Made by a program: the position numbers and the translations under genes. This document shows positions 16,949 to 24,417 of a stretch of DNA of 64,000 bases, one piece after another. This DNA is from Streptomyces sp. 1331.2 (lineage in GTDB: Bacteria > Actinomycetota > Actinomycetes > Streptomycetales > Streptomycetaceae), in NCBI RefSeq assembly GCF_900199205.1, contig NZ_OBMJ01000001.1:6689001-6753000 (forward strand), written 5' to 3'. The notes beneath the pieces were generated by a model. It searched no databases. It was not told the origin of the DNA and saw nothing but the letters and a program-made list of their open reading frames with translations. Position 1 is the stretch's first letter. The number at the start of each line of letters is the position of its first letter.

Positions 16949-17727
16949 GACCGGCAGTCCTCCGTGCGGCAGTCCTCCGTGTGGCAGTCCGTCGGCCGGG
17001 AGTGCTCCGCTGCGCAGTCCTGCGGTGCGTGGTCATCCGGGAGCGGGGGGACCAGGGAGAGCAGCACGGTCATGCCGAGCAGCGCCCGCAGGTCGGGGCC
17101 GATCTCGCGGTCGGCGGCGCGGCGCTCCGCGGCCAGGTCGTGGGCCATCCGCAGCAGCTCGGAGTCGGTCCGGGCGACCAGGTCCGCCACCGCCCCCAGC
17201 GTCACCCCGGTGAACAGGCACTTCAGCACGCCGTGGCGCCACTGGTGCTGACCCAGGTGCCGGGCCGCGAACGGGCCCATCGCCGCCGCGACCAGCCGCG
17301 GATCGTTGGTGCGCAGGCCGTCGGCGACCAGCTTCAGGCCGAGCCGGCGCGCGCTGTCCGGCAGCACCGGCAGGGCGCGCAGCACCCCGCGCCGCTCGGC
17401 GTCGTCGCCGTGCCGGTACAGCTTCTCGACCTCGGCCGCCAGGACGGCGCCGGGCAGGGAGTCGGCCAGCGCCGTGAGCAGCCGCTCGCGGGCCCGGTCG
17501 TCGACCGTGCCGTGCACCAGCCCCTGCGGGTCGGCCTCCGGTCGCACCGGTTCGCGGCCGACCATCCGGCCGGCCAGCGGGAACTCCTGGTGGATCGTGC
17601 CCGGCCACTCGCGGACCCGGCGCTCGGCCTCGGCCAGCCAGTCGGGCGGCGGCTCCGGCAGCGTCTCCGGCCGGCTCCCGCCGTAGACGCTGGTTTCGAG
17701 CCAGGGGTGTTCCTGTTTGTACGCCAT
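16945..17727 (-). CDS. eboA: EboA-domain protein
   Basis: 260 aa, all-helical, no known enzymatic motif. The EboA domain spans about residues 50-225 (DDRARERLLTALADSLPG, RHLGQHQWRHGVLKCLFTG, AHDLAAERRAA). EboA is the defining protein of the operon family and is thought to act in metabolite handling or export. Its ATG overlaps the preceding TIM-barrel gene by 1 nt. The last 25-30 residues are Cys-rich five-residue repeats (TEDCR TEDCR S) produced by a 15-bp minisatellite, not part of the conserved domain. Confidence 0.85.
   Translation of the reverse strand: MAYKQEHPWLETSVYGGSRPETLPEPPPDWLAEAERRVREWPGTIHQEFPLAGRMVGREPVRPEADPQGLVHGTVDDRARERLLTALADSLPGAVLAAEVEKLYRHGDDAERRGVLRALPVLPDSARRLGLKLVADGLRTNDPRLVAAAMGPFAARHLGQHQWRHGVLKCLFTGVTLGAVADLVARTDSELLRMAHDLAAERRAADREIGPDLRALLGMTVLLSLVPPLPDDHAPQDCAAEHSRPTDCHTEDCRTEDCRS
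16952..17026 (-). repeat. 15-bp x5 minisatellite encoding EboA C-terminus
   Basis: Units at 16952-16966, 16967-16981 (identical), 16982-16996, 16997-17011 and 17012-17026. A degenerate sixth follows. 15 bp keeps the frame, giving five-residue repeats with one Cys each. Confidence 0.85.
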
Positions 17728-18623
17728 CACGGGAGGTCTCCGATCGTGGACGACGCCGGTGCGCCCGTGTGCACCGGCGGAACGGAAACGGTCTTCATGG
17801 CCCGGCGGATCGCCGCCAGGGCCGTGCGTGCGGTGTGCGGTGCGGCGTGACTGTGCCGGGGCAGCTCGACCGCCGCGACACCGGCGTAGCCGATGCCGTC
17901 GAGGGCGGCCAGGGTGGCGGCCAGGTCGAGCTGTCCCTGCCCGAACTCCAGGTGTTCGTGGACGCCCGGGAGCATGTCGTCCAGCTGGACGTTGACCAGC
18001 AGCCCGCCCGCGTGCCGGATGCAACCCGCGGCGTCCACCGGCTCCACGGCGACGCAGTGCCCCACGTCGAGGGTGATGCCCAGGCAGTCGGGCCCACCGA
18101 GCTCGCGACGCAGGTCGAGCGCCTGGTCGAGGTGCTGGACGACCATGCCGGGCTCGGGTTCCAGGCCGAGCCGCACGGAGCGGCGCTGCGCCTCGGCCAG
18201 CACCGGGTCGAGGTGGCGGACCAGCCGCGCACGATTCGTCGGGCCGTCCACCCCGGGCTCGCTCACCCCGGACCAGAAGGACAGGCAGTCGGCCCCGAGC
18301 GCTTCGGTGATCCGCAGGGCGCGGAGCAGGAAGTCGATCCTCGGCCCGGCCTCCCCGGACACCAGTGTGGGGTGGTGCTTGCGGTACGGGTCGAGCAGGT
18401 AGCGCGCGCCGGTCTCGACGACGCAGCGCAGACCCGAGGCGGAGAGCAGCGCCGCGACCCGGTCGGTCTCCCGGGCCAGGTCCGGGCCGAAGGGGTCGAG
18501 GTGGTGGTGGTCGAGGGTGAGGGCGACCGACGTGTAGCCCAGGTCTGCGATGACCCGGATCGCGTCGGGCAGCCGGTGGTTGGAGAACCCGTTGGTGCCG
18601 TACCCGATGGCGAGGGCGCTCAT
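17727..18623 (-). CDS. Sugar phosphate isomerase/epimerase-like TIM-barrel protein
   Basis: 298 aa, AP-endonuclease-2/xylose-isomerase-like TIM barrel. Metal-site residues are visible in GLEPEPGMV (Glu), ITLDVGHCVAVEP (Asp, His), NVQLDDMLPGVHEHLEFGQG (Asp, His) and AVELPRHSH. This is the usual Glu-Asp-His-Glu divalent metal set of ketose epimerases/isomerases. It is translationally coupled to UbiA upstream (4-nt overlap) and EboA downstream. In the operon it probably acts on a cyclitol or sugar made by the inositol-phosphate synthase. The exact reaction is unknown. Confidence 0.85.
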   Translation of the reverse strand: MSALAIGYGTNGFSNHRLPDAIRVIADLGYTSVALTLDHHHLDPFGPDLARETDRVAALLSASGLRCVVETGARYLLDPYRKHHPTLVSGEAGPRIDFLLRALRITEALGADCLSFWSGVSEPGVDGPTNRARLVRHLDPVLAEAQRRSVRLGLEPEPGMVVQHLDQALDLRRELGGPDCLGITLDVGHCVAVEPVDAAGCIRHAGGLLVNVQLDDMLPGVHEHLEFGQGQLDLAATLAALDGIGYAGVAAVELPRHSHAAPHTARTALAAIRRAMKTVSVPPVHTGAPASSTIGDLP

Positions 18624-19573
18624 GTCGGGCTCCGGCGGGCCGACAGCCGCCGGGCGAGCGGCAGGGCGGTGAGCACCAGCGCCGCGGCCGGCAGCGAGCC
18701 CAGCCGGGCGGCCAGTCCGGCCTGCAGCGGCAGCATGCCGTGGATGCCGGCCACGGTGGCGCGCCGGACGGCTGCCGCGGCTCGGGCGGTCCGGGCCGAT
18801 CCGGGCTCGGCGTCGGACCCGGGCTCGGCGTCGGCCTTGGGCTCGGCGTCGGCCTTGGCCTTCGCCAATTGCTGCTGCCCGGAGGCGAGTTGGGCGCTTC
18901 CGGTGGCGGCCGCGTACCCGAGGGTGCAGAGCGCCCCGGCCGTCCGGTGCCGTACCGAGGCGGCCCGGCCGGTGCCGGCCAGCAGTGCGGTGGAGACGGT
19001 GGCGGCCAGGGCGATCCGGCGGTCGGTGGCGCGGCCGCCGTCCACCTCGCCGCGGGAGAGCGCGGTCACCCCGAGGGTGTGGGTGGCCAGCGCCAGGGCC
19101 GGGGCCCCGGCCGCCCGCCAGTGTGCGGCTCCGGCGCCGAGCAGGACGTCCAGGCCGCGGCAGGCCGCCATGCCCAGCGGCGCGGCCGGGGTCGGCTTCA
19201 GCACGGTGTCGTAGGCCCAGACCGCCGCGGTGAGCGGGACGGCGATCCGCAGCGCGTCGGCGCCGCCCGCGAGGCCGGCCAGGGCCAGTCCGGTGAGGCC
19301 GAGCCCGGCGGCCGTCGCGAGCGCGGTCTCGGGTTCGATCCGGCCGGAGGGGATGGGGCGTTCGGGGCGCTCCCGCGCGTCGACCGCCCGGTCCGCCCAG
19401 TCGTTCAGCGCCATCCCGGACCAGTAGAGGGCGACCGAGGCGAGCGGCAGGGCCAGCCGCCGGCCGCGCAGCGGACGGCCCGCCGCGACCGCGCCCGCCA
19501 CGGTGTCCCCGAGGACGGTGAGCGCGGCGGGTGCCCGGACGAGGTCCAGCCAGGTGCGTGCGGTGACGCTCAT
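18620..19573 (-). CDS. eboC: EboC-like UbiA-family prenyltransferase
   Basis: 317-aa polytopic membrane prenyltransferase. The first Asp-rich motif NDWADRAVDARE (about residue 55, NDxxDxxxD) and the second motif AYDTVLKPT are present. Several hydrophobic helices follow. SCO-type UbiA enzymes transfer an isoprenyl group to an acceptor at the membrane; EboC is the membrane component of ebo operons. The gene overlaps its neighbours by 4 nt on both sides. Residues about 240-258 contain a three-fold six-residue repeat (ADAEPG/ADAEPK) from an 18-bp minisatellite that sits between helices. Confidence 0.88.
   Translation of the reverse strand: MSVTARTWLDLVRAPAALTVLGDTVAGAVAAGRPLRGRRLALPLASVALYWSGMALNDWADRAVDARERPERPIPSGRIEPETALATAAGLGLTGLALAGLAGGADALRIAVPLTAAVWAYDTVLKPTPAAPLGMAACRGLDVLLGAGAAHWRAAGAPALALATHTLGVTALSRGEVDGGRATDRRIALAATVSTALLAGTGRAASVRHRTAGALCTLGYAAATGSAQLASGQQQLAKAKADAEPKADAEPGSDAEPGSARTARAAAAVRRATVAGIHGMLPLQAGLAARLGSLPAAALVLTALPLARRLSARRSPT
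18803..18856 (-). repeat. 18-bp x3 in-frame repeat inside UbiA gene
   Basis: Three units 18803-18820, 18821-18838 and 18839-18856, the last two identical. They encode Ala-Asp-Ala-Glu-Pro-Gly/Lys repeats in a presumably soluble loop. Confidence 0.85.
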
Positions 19574-20742
19574 CGGGCCACCGCGATCCGCCGCGCCCAG
19601 GACGCCAACTCCTGCTCCTGCTGGGCGAGTCGGTGCTCCTCGCTGCCGAGCGGGTCCTTGAAGAAGAAGGCCAGCGCGCCGAGCGGCCCGCGCTGTCCGG
19701 CCGCGTGGGCCCCGGCCACCAGGCGGGCGAGGTCGAGGACCAGCGGCGCGGCCAGCGTCGAGTCGTAGCCGTCCCAGCTCAGTTGGAGGCTCATCGCGGT
19801 GCCCAGGAAGCCCTCGAAGGAGACGTGGTCCCAGGCGACCTTGCGCTCGCCGAGGTCCGGCACGTGGTCGATGTGCAGCGGCGCGGTGACCTGCTCGCCG
19901 AGCAGCGCGGCCAGCCCGCGCGACTTCGCCGCCAACTTGCCCTGGGCGCGGCCCTCCTGGCCGAGGTTGGCGCCGTCCCCGCCGCCGAGCAGATTGGTCC
20001 CCGCCCAGGACCGCACCCGCAGCCCGCGGGCGATGAACATCGGTGCCAGCGCGCTGCGCAGCAGGGTCTCGCCGGTCTTGCCGTCGCAGCCCGCGTACGG
20101 CAGGCCGCGCCGGTCCGCGAGTTCGGTGACCGCCGGGATGCGCAGGCCGGGCGACGGGGTGAAGTCGACGTACGGGCAGTCGGCCGAGAACGCGGCGTAC
20201 GCGGCGAGGGCGGACGGGCCGAGCACCCGCCGTCCGGCCTGGGCGAGGGCCGGTTCGAGGGCGGCGAGGTCGGCGAGTTCGGGGGCCGGCGGGAGCGGGG
20301 GCTCGGTGGAGGACACGTTGACCACCACGACCCGCTCCAGGCCGTGCGAGCGCCGGAACTCCGCGATGTCGGCGGCGAGTCGGGCCGCGGCCTCGGCCTG
20401 GGTGGGCGGCTGGTCGGCCGGGTCGGCCGGGTCGTAGCCGCGGCGGATCTCCCGGTCGGCGGCGTCGAGTTCCTCGGCGACCGCCGACGGGAGCCAGCCG
20501 GGCAGCACACCGGCGGCGGCGAGCTCCTCCGCCCGCTTGCCCAGCGGCGTGGGGACGAGGTCATGACCGCCGGTGACCAGCTCGGACCAGCCGGGGAAGA
20601 CGGCCGGGTCGAGGCCGAGCCGTTCGCTGACGCTGCCGGTCGCGGGAACGAGCCCGGCCCGCAGCGCGGCGAGGCCGCAGACGGCCGTGGTTGCCACCGA
20701 TCCCCTGCCGCCGATCAGCCAGAGTCCGCTTCTGCCTGCCAT
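19570..20742 (-). CDS. Inositol-3-phosphate synthase-family protein
   Basis: 390 aa. The NAD-binding start IGGRGSVATT (about residues 10-19), the conserved VNVSSTEP, CPYVDFTPSPG and CDGKTGETLLRSALAPM blocks, and the late SWAGTNLLGGGDG are typical of the myo-inositol-1-phosphate synthase fold. Family members cyclise glucose-6-phosphate to a cyclitol phosphate using NAD+. The start at 20742 has AAGGGAGTTGC upstream. It is the first of seven overlapping genes and supplies a cyclitol to the ebo-type pathway. In other ebo clusters a dehydroquinate-synthase-like cyclase (EboD) fills this role; none is present here. Confidence 0.88.
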   Translation of the reverse strand: MAGRSGLWLIGGRGSVATTAVCGLAALRAGLVPATGSVSERLGLDPAVFPGWSELVTGGHDLVPTPLGKRAEELAAAGVLPGWLPSAVAEELDAADREIRRGYDPADPADQPPTQAEAAARLAADIAEFRRSHGLERVVVVNVSSTEPPLPPAPELADLAALEPALAQAGRRVLGPSALAAYAAFSADCPYVDFTPSPGLRIPAVTELADRRGLPYAGCDGKTGETLLRSALAPMFIARGLRVRSWAGTNLLGGGDGANLGQEGRAQGKLAAKSRGLAALLGEQVTAPLHIDHVPDLGERKVAWDHVSFEGFLGTAMSLQLSWDGYDSTLAAPLVLDLARLVAGAHAAGQRGPLGALAFFFKDPLGSEEHRLAQQEQELASWARRIAVAR

Positions 20743-20780
20743 GGTGCAACTCCCTTGTCGTCGAACGGAGATGACACGCT

Positions 20781-22061
20781 TCAGGCCTGGTCCCAGCCGG
20801 TCCAGCGCCAGAGCCGGCCGGTGCCCTTGCGGGCCTCGACGCCGTGGTCGGTCATCTCGAACTCGCCGAAGTCCAGGATCAGCAGCGCGTCGTCGCCCGG
20901 GGCGAAGCCGACGTCGATCGGCCGGTGCAGCGGCGGGCCGGCGGGCAGGCCCCGGGTGGACCAGTCGGCCGGGTCGACCAGCAGCAGGTCGCGGCCGAGC
21001 TGCGGACCGCCCGGCGGCAGGGTCATCGGCGCCTCGTCCCCGAACAGCGTGACCACCAGCTGCCCGGCCAGCGGCGACCGCGGCGGGGCCACGGCGAACT
21101 TGGTGGCCGCGACGTGGGACTCGAAGTCGAGCACCGGCCGTTCGGGGGCGGGGAGTTCGTCGTGGTTGGCGAGCAGGAAGGTCGGCTGCGGGCCGCGGGT
21201 GGGCTTGAATGCCGGGTCCGTCACCGGGATGCCGCCGACGAAGTCCGGCCAGCCGTACCAGGCACCCTCGCGGACCTCGAACAGCAGGTCCGGGGCGTTG
21301 CCGATCGGCCGGCTGCCGCGGTCGTCGGCGCCCTGGTCGACGGCCAGCAGCCGGCCGTCCGGCAGGAAGCCCAGGCCGAAGGCGTTGCGCATGCCCCAGG
21401 CGACCAGCTCCAGGTTGCCGCCGTCGAGGTCGCAGCGGAGCACGGCCGCGCTGCACGGCAGTCCGGCGGGTATCCGCTGCCCGGGGGTGGTCGGGGTGCC
21501 GAACGGGACGAACGCCCCGGTGGTGGTCTTCGCGCCGGGCCGCCCGGCCAGCGGGTCGTCGGTGGTGACGTTGACGCCGGTGAGCACCACGTCGAGGCCG
21601 GGGACGTCGTAGGAGTGCGGAAGCCGTCCCAGCCAGCCGAGTTCGTAGGCGTCCAGGCCGATGATCCCCAGGTTGGACATCGCCCCCTGGGCGAAGTACA
21701 GCTTCCCGTCCTGCCCGGCCACGGCCATGTCGATGTGGTAGTTGCCGGGCCCCGGCATGCCGTCGACGATGACCGTCCGCCCGCCGTCCGGGCCGATCCG
21801 GGTGATCCGGCCGGCACCGCCCTCGGAGACGTACAGGTGGCCCTGGTGCCAGAGCAGCCCGGTCACCGGGGCGGCCAGGCCGTCGGCGAGCAGCGTGCGC
21901 GCGGAGGTGTCGGTTCCCGGTTCCAGACGCCAGATCCGGCCGCCCGGGGCGGCGCCTCCGAAGGGGAGTCCGGACTCGGCCAGGTAGACCCGGCCCTGGT
22001 CGTCGAAGGCCAGGCTGGTCGGGAAGTCCAGTCCATCGGCCATTACGGTCGGTGATTGCAC
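20781..22061 (-). CDS. Glucose/sorbosone dehydrogenase-like beta-propeller protein
   Basis: 426 aa, six-bladed propeller of the soluble PQQ glucose dehydrogenase/GSDH type. It opens with a strand-rich part (SLAFDDQGRVYLAESG, GHLYVSEGGAGRITRI). It then shows the diagnostic GMRNAFGLGFLPDGRLLAVDQGADD and GAWYGWPDF blocks and closes with LILDFGEFEMTD. There is no signal peptide, unlike ScyD/ScyE and most PQQ enzymes, so a cytoplasmic lactonase or binding role is possible. GTG at 22061 is chosen for its 5-nt spacing from GGAGGAG; GTG at 22064 is the alternative. It ends 38 nt before the inositol-phosphate synthase start and probably opens the ebo operon. Confidence 0.82.
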   Translation of the reverse strand: MQSPTVMADGLDFPTSLAFDDQGRVYLAESGLPFGGAAPGGRIWRLEPGTDTSARTLLADGLAAPVTGLLWHQGHLYVSEGGAGRITRIGPDGGRTVIVDGMPGPGNYHIDMAVAGQDGKLYFAQGAMSNLGIIGLDAYELGWLGRLPHSYDVPGLDVVLTGVNVTTDDPLAGRPGAKTTTGAFVPFGTPTTPGQRIPAGLPCSAAVLRCDLDGGNLELVAWGMRNAFGLGFLPDGRLLAVDQGADDRGSRPIGNAPDLLFEVREGAWYGWPDFVGGIPVTDPAFKPTRGPQPTFLLANHDELPAPERPVLDFESHVAATKFAVAPPRSPLAGQLVVTLFGDEAPMTLPPGGPQLGRDLLLVDPADWSTRGLPAGPPLHRPIDVGFAPGDDALLILDFGEFEMTDHGVEARKGTGRLWRWTGWDQA

Positions 22062-22529
22062 CACGGCTCCTCCACGGTCGTGCCCACAGAAGATCAGCCG
22101 CCTACGTGCGGTCGGCGACGGGTCGATGTGTAGCAGCGTCCGGAAAGCATGGTCAAGAACCGTCCGAGGCCGCGGGACAGGCCGGACGATCACCGGTTTG
22201 ACCCGGGAAAGCACAGGTCGGACCGTGTACGGAGGCCATTCGGAGGCTGCCGGATCGGGCCTGTCGGGGCCGCTGTGCACCGCACGACGAGAGAAGGCCC
22301 GGGGGCTTGCGCCAGCGGTGACGGGCCTCGGGCGGACACCGTCCGCGGGCGCTCCGGGGGCCGGGCTGCGGGCGTCCGGTCACTCTCGGTGGTCCCTGTT
22401 GGGCTCCTTTGCCGGGGGGCGGCGGAGGACGGCGGTCGCCGGGGAGGGCGTCCACTCCTTCCCCGACGACCGCGCGGTGTCGAGGCACGGGGTCCTCGAC
22501 CGCCGGGGTCCGAGCCCGGCACTTGGTAG

Positions 22530-22555
22530 ACGGAGCCGGGCGGCGCGTCTCGACA
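22530..22555 (-). promoter_or_regulatory. Weak ECF42-like element, minus strand
   Basis: Minus-strand TGTCGA (22555-22550), 17-nt spacer, CGTC (22532-22529). It fits CG[A/T]C but lies about 470 nt before the nearest minus-strand gene (22061), so a chance match is possible. Confidence 0.25.
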
Positions 22556-22589
22556 TCGGGCGGGAGAATTTTTCGGAGATCTTCCGACG

Positions 22590-22650
22590 GGCCGTCGTGC
22601 GCGAGGGCTTCGGGCGGGCGGGGCGTCCCCGGGACGCACGCACGACGGCC
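22590..22650. repeat. 12-bp inverted repeat in leader region
   Basis: GGCCGTCGTGCG and CGCACGACGGCC, a perfect inverted pair separated by 37 nt that includes GCGTCCCCGGGACGC, itself a near-perfect palindrome. It could fold as a stable hairpin (terminator for one strand or leader structure for the other). Confidence 0.6.
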
Positions 22651-22690
22651 ACCGGCGCGGCGTGGGACGCCGGGCCGGTGGCCGTCGGAC

Positions 22691-22750
22691 AGCGATCAGT
22701 GCAGCGATCAGTGCAGCGATCAGTGCAGCGATCAGAACAGAGATCAGTGC
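22691..22750. repeat. 12-bp x5 minisatellite
   Basis: Five units of AGCGATCAGTGC or near variants at 22691, 22703, 22715, 22727 and 22739, the first three identical. They lie 26 nt downstream of the PQQ-type gene stop (minus strand). Confidence 0.9.
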
Positions 22751-22776
22751 GGGGATCCGGAGGGATCAGGAGAGGG

Positions 22777-24369
22777 TCAGAGCGAGTAGGCGATCAGCTC
22801 GAACTGCGAGGAGCCCGAGAGCCCGGGTGTGCCCGCACCGACGAACAGCGTGTTCCCGCTGATGGCGGGGAAGGAGATGATGCCGGCCGGCGTCTTGTCG
22901 CACCAGAGCGTCTTGCCGGTGGCGGTGTCGAAGGCGAAGACCTGGCCGTCGAAGGTGGAGGTGAAGACCACGTCGTTGGCCACCGTGGCGGCCCCGAGCG
23001 CCATCTGCGGCAGGTCCCGCTTCCAGAGCACCTTGCCGGTGGACACGTCCGCCGCCGTGAGGCCGCCGCGGCCGACGCTGTAGTCGGGCAGTTGGAGCCC
23101 ACCGGTGGCGGTGAGCGTGCTCGGGGTGTCGACCCACGGCACGAACAGCCGGCCGCGGGAGAGCGCCATCGGGGTCTCGACGCCGCCGAGGATGCCCGGC
23201 ATGACGACGGTCGGGGTGTCCGGCAGCGGGCCCTCGTCGTTCATGTGGGTGCCGACCGACAGTGTCCACAGCGGGGTGCCGTTGTCGGCCCGGTAGGCGA
23301 AGACCTTGCCCATCTTGCCCGCGGCGAGCACGACTTCGGTGCGCACGCCGTTGACCTGGGTGGTGGTGACGATCGGCGGGTCCTGGAGGTCGTAGTCCCG
23401 GATGTCGTGCGGCGCGGTCGCCTGGTACCAGAGCAGCTTGCCGGTCCTGCTGTCGATGGCCAGCAGGCAGTTGGTGTAGAGGTTGGGGCCCGGTCGGCTG
23501 GCGCCGTTGGGGTACTCGGGAGTCCCGGGGAGCGGGGCGGGGTTGGCGATGGTGACGAAGAGCCGCCCGTGCGAGTCGAGGGCCGGCGCGTACCAGGTGC
23601 CGCCGCCGCTGTTGATCTCCGGATGGCCCCAGAGGTCGCCGTCCTTGATGGTGTTGAAGTTCCAGCGCTCCTTGCCGGTGGCGGCGTCCAGCGCGTAGAT
23701 GGTGCCCATGGCGCCCGGCACGTACTTGCCGAAGGTGTTCGGGACGGTGCTGACCACCACGGTGTCCTCGTACACGTGGGGCGCGACGTCGATGCCGCCC
23801 TGGCCGGCCGGGATCAGTTCCCGCGTCCAGACCGTCCGGCCGGTCGCCGGGTCGAGGGCGAAGACGCCGGTGAACGTCGTCCCGAAGAGCAGGCCGTGGG
23901 AGTACGCGACGCCGTTCGGCCCGACCGAGGGGCTGTCGAAGACGCGCTTCCAGCGGACCTTCCCGGTCTCCTTGTCCACCGCGGTGACGTCCGAGTCCAG
24001 ATTGATCAGGTAGACGGTGTCGCCGACCACGATCGGATTGGAGGCCATGACGCCGGCGAAGGTCGGCTTGCCCTCCAGTGGCAGCCGCCACTTGACCTTG
24101 AGGTCCTTGACGGTCCGGGAGTCGATCGCAGTCCGGGTCACGTTGCGGGTGTTGGTCAGATCGCCGTTGGAGAGCGGCCAGTCCCGTGCGTGGGCCCCGC
24201 GGCCGTGGCTCTCCGCGACGGCCGCCGGATCGGGCGCGGCTTCCGGCCCTGGGGCGGCCATGCCGGGCCCGATCGCCAGCACGAGGGCTGCCAGCGCGGT
24301 GAATCCGGCCCAGCCGGGGGTGCGGCGCCCGCGGCGCCCGACGCCGCGGGTCCTGAGGATGATGGACAA
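22777..24369 (-). CDS. Secreted PQQ-type beta-propeller (quinoprotein-like) protein
   Basis: 530 aa. N-terminal export signal: basic RTRGVGRRGRRTPG, then a hydrophobic stretch about residues 20-36 and Ala-rich cleavage region. The rest is an eight-bladed PQQ-propeller with many blade signatures (AVDKETGKVRW, ALDPATGRTVW, ALDAATGKERW, AIDSRTGKLLW, AADVSTGKVLW, AFDTATGKTLW). This fold is seen in methanol/alcohol quinoprotein dehydrogenases and in non-enzymatic scaffold proteins; I do not see the adjacent Cys-Cys of methanol dehydrogenase. It starts 48 nt after the epoxide hydrolase gene and is probably in the same operon. It may be an extracytoplasmic dehydrogenase acting on a cluster product. 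Confidence 0.85.
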   Translation of the reverse strand: MSIILRTRGVGRRGRRTPGWAGFTALAALVLAIGPGMAAPGPEAAPDPAAVAESHGRGAHARDWPLSNGDLTNTRNVTRTAIDSRTVKDLKVKWRLPLEGKPTFAGVMASNPIVVGDTVYLINLDSDVTAVDKETGKVRWKRVFDSPSVGPNGVAYSHGLLFGTTFTGVFALDPATGRTVWTRELIPAGQGGIDVAPHVYEDTVVVSTVPNTFGKYVPGAMGTIYALDAATGKERWNFNTIKDGDLWGHPEINSGGGTWYAPALDSHGRLFVTIANPAPLPGTPEYPNGASRPGPNLYTNCLLAIDSRTGKLLWYQATAPHDIRDYDLQDPPIVTTTQVNGVRTEVVLAAGKMGKVFAYRADNGTPLWTLSVGTHMNDEGPLPDTPTVVMPGILGGVETPMALSRGRLFVPWVDTPSTLTATGGLQLPDYSVGRGGLTAADVSTGKVLWKRDLPQMALGAATVANDVVFTSTFDGQVFAFDTATGKTLWCDKTPAGIISFPAISGNTLFVGAGTPGLSGSSQFELIAYSL

Positions 24370-24417
24370 GTCGACTCCCTTTCTGATCGGTACCGTTGGA
24401 GTGGTTTCGGGAAAGCC

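Larger units (their letters stand above)
22062..22776. other. 715-bp non-coding region with inverted and tandem repeats
   Basis: No reading frame here shows coding-type composition with a plausible start. It contains a weak ECF42-like element (22530-22555, minus), an inverted repeat GGCCGTCGTGCG (22590-22601)/CGCACGACGGCC (22639-22650) and the 12-bp minisatellite at 22691-22750. It is the leader region of the propeller-ebo operon and the trailer of the PQQ-type gene. Confidence 0.6.

Noticed and set aside
22441..22500. Plus-strand TGTCGA near 22479 as a further ECF42 promoter
   Set aside because: At 17-nt spacing the -10 reads CGC, and no plus-strand gene follows.
22777..22860. Transposon or IS remnant at the tandem repeat region
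   Set aside because: No transposase fragment, terminal inverted repeats or target duplication; only a minisatellite and hairpins.
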